DNA of 64,000 nt from Capillidium heterosporum (Eukaryota > Entomophthoromycota > Entomophthoromycetes > Entomophthorales > Capillidiaceae): assembly GCA_016630905.1 (NCBI GenBank), contig WBMQ01000003.1, forward strand, positions 372,001 through 436,000, given 5' to 3'. The position numbers were made by a program, and so were the translations under genes. The notes beneath the pieces are model-generated. The model had not been told where the DNA came from. It searched no databases and saw only the letters and a list, made by a program, of their open reading frames with translations. The first letter of the stretch is position 1. Every line of letters starts with the position of its first letter. This document shows, piece by piece, positions 1 to 10,301 of this stretch.

Positions 1-612
1 AGTTATATAGAAATTGAAAGCTTTGCTGTAATTAGGAGGGTTGTCTTAAAGATACGGTGAGTTAGAGAGAATAACTCAAAGTTCATTATGTTTACAATGG
101 TTTCAAGTATCGATAAAACTAGTTTTAGTATCATTGAAGAATTATTGAAATGGCTGTTTGAAAGCTAGCTTTCTTGCATTCCAAACTAATTGCACTATAA
201 TATAGAAAAAGCCCCTAGTTAAGAGGCAGTTAAATTGTGATTTAGGAATCTGGCCTTCCGGCTATAGAACTAGAGCTCTTTCATCTAAAGACAAGTCGAA
301 ACTTGAAATACTTTTATTGGTATACACGTTTTTACCTTCATACACTTTATAGGATTACTCATACAAGTCTTTTGACATTACTGTCTTTATCTGTTACATA
401 CACTGGTAAGCTTCCCTATATTCATAGGTTCTGTCATAATGGTTGCTGTTAAACTTGAAAGTTAAATCGACAAACTTCAAACATTAGAGAAATATATCTA
501 TAAATATTTCAAACGACAGTCGCAATATGAAACGACATTTATTAGAAAGTAGAAAAGTACACTTTTGAAGTATAATTTATATATCTATCTCTCCAAACTT
601 ATTTATTAAAAT
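1..612. other. AT-rich spacer upstream of first gene
   Basis: No convincing coding sequence was seen here. The last 100 bases before the ATG at 613 are very AT-rich and contain TATA-like runs that could serve as the promoter of the secreted-protein gene that follows. Confidence 0.5.
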
Positions 613-1224
613 ATGAGGCTAATCGATAGAATAATACATTTGCTATGCTGCCTCAACATTAGCTTGTACCTATGTTGGACGGCGGGCAACCAGACCCCCC
701 AAAGTATCAACCTCAACCGAATCCACCACGCCCAACGAGCCTACCTCTCCATAAACTTGATCGATACTGGTCGTACTACAGCCCAATACAAGGTACCCGA
801 CAATTCGGACTTGAGTAACAAAGGTACTTCCAACCTGAACATTAACCCAACCAATATCCAAAATCCTAATTCCAATCAAATCCAAACTCCAAAGGTTGTA
901 GTGCAATATCCTTCTTCAACTATAATAGCCGATTACATCAAGGTAGACGAAGAATTGAAGAAGAGTCAGTCTATCGAAGACTATGACAAATTAATAGCCA
1001 AGTTAAATTCGGGGTATCAGGAGTTGATCGGCTTGAATCCTAAGTTAGCTATTATTTTGAGCTTGGAGTTACAAATCTTGAAGGAAAAGGTCAACCTCTC
1101 CAAGCAAAATTTCTTGTTGGCCAGTCAAAGTACCAATGGTATAGGGCCAAGTTTAACTAATGTAATACTGCCTAGTAACGGAACAAATGTTGGAAGCGGT
1201 AGTTCTGGTAAGTTGAGTAAGTGA
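613..1224 (+). CDS. Putative secreted protein, Asn/Gln-rich, unknown function
   Basis: This is a single open frame of 203 residues starting at an ATG. Residues 1 to about 24 form a hydrophobic signal peptide with an early Arg and Asp and a core rich in Leu and Cys. Residues 70 to 95 are an Asn/Gln/Pro-rich linker. Residues 105 to 170 have the heptad-like Leu/Ile/Lys pattern of a helical or coiled-coil segment, and the tail is Gly/Ser/Asn-rich. I recognise no family. The gene converges on the repeat-bearing secreted gene at 1384-2256, with only 159 bases between them. A GTAAGT near 1208 followed by a TAG near 1257 could mark a terminal intron, but it would add only a few residues, so I kept the open frame. 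Confidence 0.65.
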   Translation: MRLIDRIIHLLCCLNISLYLCWTAGNQTPQSINLNRIHHAQRAYLSINLIDTGRTTAQYKVPDNSDLSNKGTSNLNINPTNIQNPNSNQIQTPKVVVQYPSSTIIADYIKVDEELKKSQSIEDYDKLIAKLNSGYQELIGLNPKLAIILSLELQILKEKVNLSKQNFLLASQSTNGIGPSLTNVILPSNGTNVGSGSSGKLSK

Positions 1225-1383
1225 GGCTATTTTCTTTTTATGTATATGCGTATGTAGCATCCTAATTAAAAATCGAGTAAATATAAAAGTATATATATAT
1301 TGCTAAAAGGAGTTTATATAAATTCGTTTTATTATACACTATAGAATATCTACACCATCCACTTTAAACTTGAATTGGGCCAA

Positions 1384-2256
1384 TTAAGCCAAAATGAAGT
1401 TCTTGACCAAGGATTTTAAGTGTCTTCGAACGTTATCCTTGACTTCCTTCTTAGCTTCCTCTTCCTTCTTTTTCTCCTCTTGCTCCTTTTTCTTGTTGGG
1501 GTTGAACAGGTTAGTGAAGAAATCACCCGTTTTGGTGACAGCATCCTCGCCAAACTTCTTGATGTCCTTACCAGCTTGGTCAAACCAGTCAGTTACTACG
1601 TTGCGGACTACGTTTCTTACGTTGACTGGCTCCTTGTTGTTATCTCTAGTATTTTTCTTTGGATTAACAAGGTCGTTGAAGAAGTTCTTAGTCTTGTCAC
1701 CTACTCCCTCGCCGAATTTCTTGATGTCTTTGCCAGCTTGTTCGAACCATTCGGTAAAGACGTTGCGAACTACGTTTCTAGTGGTGACAGGTGAGTCCTG
1801 CTTATCATCTTTAGGGGTGTCATCCTTCTTAACCTCCTCCTTCTTCTTGTTGGGGTTGACGAGGTCATCGAAGAAGTTGGTAGTCTTATCAGCTACCTCC
1901 TCGCCAAACTTCTTAAGGTCCTTGCCGGCTTGGTTGAACCAGTCGGTAAATACGTTACGAGTGTTCAAGTCTTCATTTGTAGAGGTCTGCTCTGAATCGT
2001 CTTCGGTGCCTTGATTCGAGCTAGCTTCATCTTCATCAGAATCTTCGTTTAGAAGCTCAATAGCCTTGGCTTTGAGCTGTTTCAGAGCTGAACTGACTTC
2101 TCTTTTAGTTACTTCATCAGTGACGAGCTTGGAGTAGGATTTCAAGTTTGCGCTGTTGGGCTGGGCTATAAGTTTGGCGAGCTCAGCCTTGTTTAAAGAG
2201 AAGGTAGCTATCGAGGTTACACTGAGTAAACTTAAAAATATGGTTTGAACCTTCAT
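1384..2256 (-). CDS. Secreted protein with three amphipathic tandem repeats
   Basis: The 290-residue open frame begins with a typical signal peptide at residues 1-18. An acidic Ser/Glu/Asp stretch follows at about 71-96. Three tandem copies of a unit of about 40 residues then lie at about 100-140, 164-201 and 218-257. Each copy carries the core RNVxTDWFxQAGKDxKKFGE, then a Lys/Thr segment, an FF pair and an LxNPxKK end. The linkers and the C-terminus are Lys/Glu-rich. The alternating charged and hydrophobic pattern predicts an amphipathic helix per repeat. I recognise no known domain. The repeats differ at many positions, so they are not a recent copy error. A TATA-like stretch lies about 80 bases upstream of the ATG. 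Export is supported by the leader, but the target is unknown. Confidence 0.75.
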   Translation of the reverse strand: MKVQTIFLSLLSVTSIATFSLNKAELAKLIAQPNSANLKSYSKLVTDEVTKREVSSALKQLKAKAIELLNEDSDEDEASSNQGTEDDSEQTSTNEDLNTRNVFTDWFNQAGKDLKKFGEEVADKTTNFFDDLVNPNKKKEEVKKDDTPKDDKQDSPVTTRNVVRNVFTEWFEQAGKDIKKFGEGVGDKTKNFFNDLVNPKKNTRDNNKEPVNVRNVVRNVVTDWFDQAGKDIKKFGEDAVTKTGDFFTNLFNPNKKKEQEEKKKEEEAKKEVKDNVRRHLKSLVKNFILA

Positions 2257-3218
2257 TGTGTCTTGTGTTGCTTGCTTAAGATAAAATAAGGATATGTAAA
2301 AATGTATAAAGCTTCTTGTTTGTTTACGAATTCCATTTTATATATTCTTTTCAATTTACTCCGTTTTAGTTTCGCCTTCGCTAAACAGTTTATACTTTTA
2401 TTTATAATCCCTTCCAAACTTTATCAGGCATTGTCGTATAATCGAGGCGGCAATATCCAAATTTCTCCAGTTTGCATACCTCTTGTTTACTAATGTCGTT
2501 TTTATGGAAGAAGTCTGTAGTGTTACGTTAAGGGCTTTGAAAGTATCTTCTTATGCCTAGTAATTTGGCGCTACAGCGATGGTGGTAGCTATTACCTTAT
2601 ATATTTAAGGTCTTCATCTTTAAATGGTGGCTTTATAAAAGTCAGGTCTACTCGACATTCTAGATTTGAGGATGAATTTCGAATTGTTAAAGTAGCTAAG
2701 GCACATCTCTTTAGAAAATAGCACATGTTTATATAGGATAATTAAATTATTTTAAATATTAAGCTGACGCTATATTACATATATAATTATACAATTTAAG
2801 CTTGCTGCTTTCGATAATACTTTTTCGAGATATATAAAATTGAACTCAGCATCTAGACAATGGAAACTATTGCCAAAATTAGTATAGAATGTTGACAAGG
2901 TATGTTATTTAAAACTATAGTTTTGCTATTCTGTATAGATATGAAAGTCAAATGCTAGCTTGGTTTTAGAACTCAAAAGAATGTATAGTTAAGTAATCTT
3001 GTGTCTACAGTACCTTCTGTATACTATCAAAAGTAAATAAATCGCTATTTCAATAACAGCTATATGATTTAAAATTGTAATTCAAAAGTGAAATGAAATA
3101 CGAGGATCTTTAAATAGTATATAAATCAAAATCAAAACTCTAGAAATAAAAGGTTTATTTACAAGTAGATATCGAATCATGAGTTATATAAAAGGGAGAA
3201 TAGTAATAAATAAGTAAC
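2257..3218. other. AT-rich spacer
   Basis: The first 100 bases hold the promoter side of the minus-strand secreted gene, including a TTTTATATATT stretch near 2336. A 63-codon plus-strand frame at 2302-2493 overlaps that promoter, has no recognisable content and is probably chance. Nothing else was seen. Confidence 0.5.
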
Positions 3219-3620
3219 TCAAAGATTTTTAAAGACCTGATCAATAGTCAACTTCTCATCAACACTACAGCTAACTTTAGAATCGATTGACAGTTCCAAA
3301 GCGATGTACTCCTTCCTTGAATAATCCTGATCCAATTGACTCTTTATAAACTCGTTCTTATGGTACCTTTCTCTACTTTTCAAGTAATCGAACTCTTGAA
3401 CCGAGCTTTGGTTAGTATAATCTACATATGTGCTTATTTCTCTCTCAAGGTCGTTGAAGTCTTGTACACTTTTACACTGTCTCAGCTTTTGGGCAAAGTT
3501 TGTCTTGCAGTAGATGGATTGAGCGTCTATTGGGATTGGTAGGTTCTCTGTAGTTCCAAATTCACTTGAAGTTAGGGCGAGTACTGAGTAAAGGAATAGT
3601 AGGTAATTTAGTAATAGCAT
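3219..3620 (-). CDS. Small putative secreted protein
   Basis: The 133-residue frame starts at an ATG followed at once by a strongly hydrophobic leader (MLLLNYLLFLYSVLA) that looks like a signal peptide cleaved near residue 17-19. The rest is polar with three Cys residues (about 38, 49 and 118) and a Lys/Glu/Gln-rich centre. An odd number of cysteines in the mature part does not suggest a fully paired disulfide protein. I recognise no family. A TTTATAG stretch about 80 bases upstream is a plausible TATA box. Codon use resembles the neighbouring secreted genes. Confidence 0.65.
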   Translation of the reverse strand: MLLLNYLLFLYSVLALTSSEFGTTENLPIPIDAQSIYCKTNFAQKLRQCKSVQDFNDLEREISTYVDYTNQSSVQEFDYLKSRERYHKNEFIKSQLDQDYSRKEYIALELSIDSKVSCSVDEKLTIDQVFKNL

Positions 3621-5363
3621 GTCGATGGTTCGTTTCTGAGAGAAGTTTATTTGTTGTTAAAATATTTGTTTTTGAAAGGGGAAGTTAAAACGCAGTCCAA
3701 TTTATAGTGAAACGCAACTCAACTTTTCTAAGCTTACAAGCCTCACTTCCATCATCGATATTATGTCATCCCTTTAAGCTAAAAATATATTTCTAAAATT
3801 TACCAACTGATCTAAACTGTACATCTCCTGTGAGAACAATGGAGATGTGTGATTAGAAGGCTATATTCCCCAATAAAGTCGTGTCCTTTAGAAAGGTAGT
3901 TAGCATATGAGGTAGGGTGCTAATGTGATAAAGGAGACAGGTTTCATCTTCAGTTCTAGAACAATCAGCCTAAAATTTTCCAAGTCCTTTTCTGATTCCA
4001 TAAACCTTGACCGACCACTATACCAGATATAGTACATAACTAATATACATTGGTAAGCTAAGCTAATCTTTTGAAGTCTGTATACTGAATGGGTAAAATA
4101 TTTGAGTTTAGAATAGAATGCATACGATCCAGCGTAATGTTCTTCCATCCTAGTCCCGAATTCTACGTTGAACTTCAGTATCAAATAATTATATATATAT
4201 GATCATAAAGAGATTGAACTTTGTTGGATGAATAGAAACAACTTGTATAGTATTCCTAGAGCTTTTTAGAGAAAGTTTAGAAATGCCTTTATATTGGAGC
4301 TTGTACGTTTTTGGATGTTGACTTGAAATATGAGATGTAGTAGCATTGATCTTCAACTAAGAAAATGGCTTCTATGCTTCAATCCTTTGGCTACTAAAAG
4401 TGGAGATTAAGTGTAGCTGTAACAATATTTCCATTTATATTCTCAATTCTTTCAAGTCATTACAATAGATTAGTAATGTTTAAATATATGTAGTTTGGTT
4501 TTAATTGCCACTACTATTGTGTTTTGAAAAGGGCCTATATTTTAGTATCGTTAGGTAAGTTAATCCAATCATACCCTTACATTCACTACCTAAATGCTGA
4601 ATGGAAGTACTTTCGTGCAATATATAGCACATCCTTGATCTATGTATCGAAAATTGGAATGGGAACCTAACTTGGTTTAGTATTCATCATTAAGTTTCAA
4701 TCTCAACATAGCCAAGAAAGTATACCCATAGAAAAAAGTATTTTGCTCGAAAATATCATAGACGATATATATATATAAATGGTTAACAGTAACTGCCAAT
4801 AAATAAGTGATGGTATAGTTGTTCGATAAAGTTGGATATGTATACTTTTGGATTTTATTGCTAATTGCAAAAGAACTTAAAGAGTAGATGGCTATTAAAT
4901 TATATAATCCTATCGACTATAGTAGGAAAGCTTGCTGGTATTAGTACAACAGAAAAATGTAACGATCAAATATGGTATTGTAATTCAACATTCTATAGAT
5001 TAAATACATAAATGAAATATATAGTACAATGACGGAAGGCATAAGCTAAATGTAAAGTTGTATAGCTTGATAAACTATTAAAGTCTCGATCACTTGGCTA
5101 AACATAAGCAGACAACGATCACTATACACCATTGTAATAAAAGACTATAACTATATAATTGAAGAATACTAAAATCCAAGTATCTTAACAATCACTGAAA
5201 AATAAAATCAAAAGCGTAGGATAAATATATATGAACAAGTGATAGGTAGCAATAGCTATAAATCGTAAGTTCAGGTACAAAAACTACATTTACCTACCTA
5301 TAATTGAATCAAAGAGGCAGGCATCCTATCTCACTTACGACATCTCCAAAAGTGATAAAAAAT
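3621..5363. other. AT-rich spacer
   Basis: This stretch is strongly AT-rich and I saw no coding signal in it. A minus-strand frame at 3900-4184 begins at TTG and has no recognisable content, so it was not called. Confidence 0.5.
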
Positions 5364-6177
5364 CTATTTGGAGGTGATGACCAATTCCAAGAACTAAATA
5401 TAAACAATTCAATAAAATTGGAGTCAAAAGCAAGCTTACATCTTCGTACTTGATCTGGATCCACCCATCGCCATCGGTATCAAACTTGCGGAAGGAGCTG
5501 GTAAGCATGTTAATGGTGACACAAACTTGGATGAAATTGTCAAAGGTGATATCCCTACGCCCTAATACCACAAAAGTATTAAATTTACAAAGACAGAGCA
5601 AATAAAATTACCATGCTTGTCAAATTTGGTGACCAGTAGGGCAACAAACCTATCTGTTAAATTATACCCAAAAGCACGCAATGCCGACTGTAACTCCTGC
5701 TGGTCAATAGTGCCGGATTTGTCGGTATCAAAACCTTGAAAGCATTTCTTCCAATCCTCAATATATTTCCATAGACCAGCGAACTCGTTGAACCCAATAG
5801 TTCCGTTGTGGTCCCTATCAAACATGCTGACCATTAGGCGTACCGTCTCGTAGTTGAAAGGGGACCAGTCGCCTAAATTTATTTTAAAAAATAAAAGTTA
5901 AAATTTTTTTACCGTTAACTAGGGCTTGTTGTAACTCTTCAGCAGTAAGCTGACCGTTGTTGTCAGAATCTACCGCTTTGAACCAATTGTACAGTTGTGA
6001 CTGTTGGCTGTTGGGGTTAGATTGGGGCGGGTACCCCGATTGATTGTAGCCTTGCTGTTGGTAGTTTCCACCCATATTTTGATTGTAACTTCCGGTGCGT
6101 TGGTGGTTGTAGCTGTTTCCACCCTGTTGACCATAACCTTGCTGGTTGTATCCACCTTGACCGTACTGTCCGTTCAT
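5364..6177 (-). CDS. PEF1: Penta-EF-hand calcium-binding protein (PEF1/ALG-2/sorcin type)
   Basis: This is a four-exon gene: 6177-5913, 5872-5612, 5561-5440 and 5393-5364, with introns of 40, 50 and 46 nt that all begin GTAA and end TAG. The product is 225 residues. The first 65 residues are Gly/Tyr/Gln/Asn-rich, as in peflin and sorcin. Five EF-hands follow. EF1 has DSDNNGQLTAEE, EF2 has DRDHNGTIGFNE, EF3 has DTDKSGTIDQQE, EF4 is a degenerate DKHGRRDITFDN and EF5 has DTDGDGWIQIKY. The protein ends FLELVITSK, a typical penta-EF-hand finish. In this family the first EF-hands bind calcium and the fifth pairs two monomers. ALG-2-like members act at ER exit sites and membranes, and the fungal relative affects budding and cation response. 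All exon joins keep the frame, so the model is firm. Confidence 0.92.
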
Positions 6178-7435
6178 ATTTCAAAAACTTAGCTGTATAA
6201 AAGTAGTGCGCCTTTTTAAATTGTTGCTTTGGATGTAGATTCTAGGTTTGAGTTGAAACGATGATGCAAGGTTGAAGGCTTGCTTCTGCAATAAAACAAG
6301 CTTTTGAATATGAGTTGCAAATTTGATTCGTCGATATTTACCGTTTTGAGCATCTACCAAAAAGTTCTGGATGGATCACCCCACATTTGTTTGAAGTCAA
6401 GTGTTAGTGCTATATCCAATCAAGAGCTTTTAAAGCGGTATTTAGATAGTGTTATTGGAGCTCAGCTTTATGGTGGATACTTGCGCGGAGTATTTATCTT
6501 GACTTTTGCCTTACCTGGTCCAAAAAGGAGAAGTAGTAATTAAAGGCCTATTCTGCAACGAGACTACATCACGAGGTCCTTTCCTAACTTTGTGATCTTA
6601 GATTCATGGAAGCAGCGTTTGCATTCCTTCTCAAGACGTACATATTTTTAGTTGTAAAGTTTGGAAACAAGTGAGAATGCAACATATCCATCAATTCTTA
6701 AAACAATACTTTATTATCAATGCATACCGATGTTTATTTATAAAATGGCCTATCTAAAGAATATACCAACATGTTTAGCTTTAGATATAAAATCTGGAAC
6801 ATATTCGATTGCCTTTTTCCATAGTACAATGTTTGTCTAATAGATAGTCCATCCCATGTAAGTAGGTATGTGCTAATCAAGTAAACGTATATCTACAATG
6901 ATATGAACTGAAAACTTTCATAAAATGCAGAAAAGTGGCAGGCAATTTCAACATTGACGATGATAAGCTTTTCAAAAGAGTTGAAGCCATAAATCGGAAT
7001 GTCTAATAGCGTGGCTTCAACCTTAAGTCGTGTACATAGCACCTATACTATATATAGTTGGAAAGATTAGGCCCTAGTAATATGTATAGTGCTAAGATTC
7101 AAAGGTTTCTATTTAACTAAAAGCTTTACTCAATTTTCAATATAAACTATCTAAGAGATATATTGAATGGTCAAAAAATTATACTATATATACATCCTTA
7201 CGATATTGATAGAATTGTGAACCTATGGCTATCGGGATGATTCAAGGCAACATAGCAATAATTTTGACTTTATCACAACCCTAGCTAAAAGGGACGTTGC
7301 ATGACTCACCATCAAAAAATTTTCATCATCCTATAAATTCCAATTACTGCTATTTGAGAAGCTTTTCATCATCAAGAGTTCGATCAAAGCCACTACAACC
7401 TTCAGCCCAAGCCAAAGTAGACAAAATTTCAAGAT
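6178..7435. other. AT-rich spacer between divergent PEF1 and SER1
   Basis: This shared upstream region serves two divergent genes. A 77-codon plus-strand frame from an ATG at 6310 has no recognisable motif and was not called. The last 150 bases before the SER1 start are Cys/Ala-rich leader sequence with no further in-frame ATG that extends the protein convincingly. Confidence 0.45.
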
Positions 7436-8626
7436 ATGAATTTAGAGCAATTAGCCGTCGATCCCAGCAAAAAAATAAATTTTGGTGCAGGACCCTCCTA
7501 CCTACCTTCAGAAGTTCTAGTAAAATCTGCAAAAAACGTCTTACAGATCCCCAACTTGAATTCAGGAGAATCCATCTTGGAAGTAAGTCATCGCTCATCA
7601 ACCTTCAAAAAGATCCTGCAAGATACTGAGCACCACATACGTAATTTATTGGAGGTGCCTACCAACTACCGCGTCCTATTTATGCAAGGAGGAGGTACCG
7701 GACAGTTCGCTTCAGCTCCTCTCAATTTATTAGCCCATCACTATCCCAACAAAGCGAGGGGTGGCTACTTGGTGTCAGGAACTTGGTCGCTAGCCGCCTA
7801 CAATGAAGCCAAAAAGTTGAACCTAAACCCAATTGAAATCTTCAATACCAAGAAGCTTTGCACCAAGTTCGATACTGTACCCTCTACCGACAAATGGAAT
7901 TTACAAGATTGTGACGATTTGGCCTACCTCTACTACTGTGCAAACGAAACAGTAAACGGCATCGAGATCTTTGATTTGGAAAATTTACCTCCCAAGTTGA
8001 AACAAGTAGATATCATCTGTGACATGTCCTCCAATATTTTAGGTAGGAAGATCGACGTATCCAAGTTCGCCATCATATTTGCCGGTGCCCAGAAGAATTT
8101 AGGGCCATCGGGGATCACGTTAGCTATAGTACGTCAAGATATCTTGGATCGTCAAGAAGACCACAGTGTATTTTTACCTAGTGTAATGGATTACAAGATA
8201 GTTGACTTGCACAGTTCAGCTCACAATACACCACCTACCTTTGCTATCCAAAGTTTGCTGTTCTCGCTACAGTACTATACCAAGTTAACTGCCGACAAAG
8301 GTGGCGTCAAGTTTATCGAACAGGTGGCTCGAGATAAAGCTGCTCTACTGTATGACGCCTTGGACAAGTATCCTAGTCTCTACAAAGTCGTAGTTAAGGA
8401 TGTCAAGGCGAGATCTCTAACTAACGTAGTCTTTGAGTTGAGAGATGAAAGCATCGAAGCCAAGTTTTTAGAAGCCACTGCTAGTGAAGGTTTTATCAAC
8501 GTCAAAGGTCATCGTTCGGTAGGTGGGATTCGCATTTCCCTCTACAACGCTACCTTATTTAGGGAGGATGATCCGGTTGGAAAATTGGTCGCCTTCTTGC
8601 ATAGGTTTGCTGATGAGAATCAGTAG
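7436..8626 (+). CDS. SER1: Phosphoserine aminotransferase
   Basis: The single-exon gene encodes 396 residues, the usual length for the family. The enzyme is a pyridoxal-phosphate aminotransferase that converts 3-phosphohydroxypyruvate and glutamate into O-phosphoserine and 2-oxoglutarate, the second step of serine synthesis in the cytosol. The sequence begins with the family-typical INFGAGPSYLP (residues 14-24), contains MQGGGTGQF (83-91) in the cofactor and substrate region, and places the Schiff-base lysine at K220 in FAGAQKNLGPSG. The C-terminal substrate-binding part GHRSVGGIRISLYNA (358-372) is intact. The first ATG lies 13 residues before the conserved start of the fold, so the start is well supported. 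I see no intron and no damage. Confidence 0.96.
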   Translation: MNLEQLAVDPSKKINFGAGPSYLPSEVLVKSAKNVLQIPNLNSGESILEVSHRSSTFKKILQDTEHHIRNLLEVPTNYRVLFMQGGGTGQFASAPLNLLAHHYPNKARGGYLVSGTWSLAAYNEAKKLNLNPIEIFNTKKLCTKFDTVPSTDKWNLQDCDDLAYLYYCANETVNGIEIFDLENLPPKLKQVDIICDMSSNILGRKIDVSKFAIIFAGAQKNLGPSGITLAIVRQDILDRQEDHSVFLPSVMDYKIVDLHSSAHNTPPTFAIQSLLFSLQYYTKLTADKGGVKFIEQVARDKAALLYDALDKYPSLYKVVVKDVKARSLTNVVFELRDESIEAKFLEATASEGFINVKGHRSVGGIRISLYNATLFREDDPVGKLVAFLHRFADENQ

Positions 8627-9403
8627 ATGTATAGGGATTTAAATTGAGTACTTGGATTTCTATTCTTTTATATGCTCTTAAAATAGGATTTGAAAATTTT
8701 CTTTTCCTTGAGTAAACGTGTACATTTATAGATCTCCATTAAATAGTTTTAACTGGATAAAATTTCCTTATAAGTAGAATATTTAAACACTGACCTTTTT
8801 CAAATATGCTACAATATCTTCCTTTATAGCTCCCCAAGCAAAGCCTACTAATAATGCAATCCGTAGAGCAAGAGACAAAAATCAAGTGCAATGAAATACT
8901 TGCGAATTACTCACAATAGCAGGATATAAATTTCTTTATGTTCTCCTTTCAATGCTTGGATAACATGCGTTCATATAAAAGCTTATTCCCAGTAGAGCAA
9001 CTCAATTTCATTACAGACTCTGTTCAACTTCATCCTTCGCAACAATACAATAGCTGATCCGTTTAGTCTTCCAGTCAAAAAATCTGTAAATCTACTACAA
9101 TTAATAGTGTCTCAATTCTAGTAATCCAACTAGTGCTATATATTTATCAAAATAGGTTTCTCTTTCAAAAACCAAACTATACAAGGTTAATTACATTCGA
9201 TCTCTTTATATGCTATATAGTTTCAAACTACTATATTATACATCTTTTCTCAGTTTAGCTTTTTAGAATATTACAAGATATATCACTTAAGCGACATATA
9301 ATACATCGATACTTAAATGAAAGTTTATTAGCTAAAATACTAAATGTAAGATACGTATTTTATACCATATGATCGCCTTCAAAAGAACAAGCCTTAACTA
9401 AAT
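8627..9403. other. AT-rich spacer
   Basis: No gene was seen between SER1 and the convergent minus-strand gene that ends at 9404. The stretch is AT-rich with short A and T runs. Confidence 0.5.
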
Positions 9404-10301
9404 TCACCACTGTATCAGGCTCCAAATGATTAGAAAGGTAAAGGTAAGGTAATTGAAACTTGAGTTGACTTTTGAGTTGGAGGTATCGTAGATAATGTAG
9501 GGTATCGATTTGGTAGTTCGGACGCTAGTCCCGTTGCTATTGATGCTAGTAGACAGCGTCTTTGTCAGAGTTATCGTAGATTTTGATATTGATGTTGTTG
9601 GTGCAGTAGTTGGCTGTACATTGACTTGGTTGTTGCTGATGTTGATATTTACATTACCTAAATATATACAATGTAAAGATATAATTAACGAGTGGTACAA
9701 AATAAAGATAGTTACCTTGGTTTTGAGGTGGAAGATTCATGGCTGTCAAAGTTGAACTAGAGCTTGAGCTTGAACTTGAACTTGTAGATGATGTCGTAGT
9801 ACTTGAACTTTCCACCTTATTAATCGAACCATTTGGGGTGGGTAAGCTGCTATCGGTTACAAACAAATTTAAACTGGTTGTACTGCTGGTGTTGCTCTTG
9901 CTAGGCTTAGAAGTTAAGTTTATCAAGTTGAGGGTAGCTTTCGATGCATCTGGTTGGTTACTATTACTACTACTACTTGAGGGAGTGGGTGCAGGTGCAG
10001 GTGGAGGTGAGGCGGATGACGCAGCTTGCGATGGTTTCGGTGGGGATGACGTCTGTTGTTGTTGAAGTTTAGCGACATTCGAGTTTATTAAAGTAGTTGT
10101 AGTAGTAACTACTTCGATAACCAAGTTGGGTTTGTGCTCCAATTTGTTAACGCCGTCAATCTCTGTTAGGTTCAATTTGACGGGTTCGTTCTTTTCATTA
10201 AATTCCACTTCCTCTACGTAGTGTTCATCTCGAACTAAGGTATCAGCACCTAATATACATTTCAATTTTGTTAAAAGCACTAGCATATATATTAGTCTCA
10301 T
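9404..10301 (-). CDS. Ser/Thr-rich GPI-anchored cell-wall protein candidate
   Basis: The gene has two exons (10301-9716 and 9657-9404) split by a 58-nt GTAACT...TTTAG intron, giving 279 residues. Residues 1-19 form a signal peptide ending near LGA. The mature part is rich in Ser, Thr, Pro and Asn. It has a Pro/Ala/Ser run near residue 95-115 and a nearly uninterrupted run of about 20 Ser and Thr near 170-190. There are several N-glycosylation sequons. The C-terminus ends in a hydrophobic stretch (FNYLTFTFLIIWSLIQW) preceded by small polar residues, as expected for a GPI-attachment signal. This layout is that of fungal wall or plasma-membrane mannoproteins. No enzymatic domain was seen, so the exact role is unknown. 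The splice is needed to reach the anchor signal. Confidence 0.75.

Noticed and set aside
1394-2014. Long plus-strand frame of 206 codons opposite the repeat-bearing secreted gene
   Set aside because: It is the antisense shadow of a gene with a signal peptide and clear protein repeats. Its own translation is Ser/Leu/Phe-rich without motifs.
9510-10065. Plus-strand frames rich in Val, Leu and Glu
   Set aside because: They are shadows of the Ser/Thr-rich gene on the minus strand, which has both a leader and an anchor signal.
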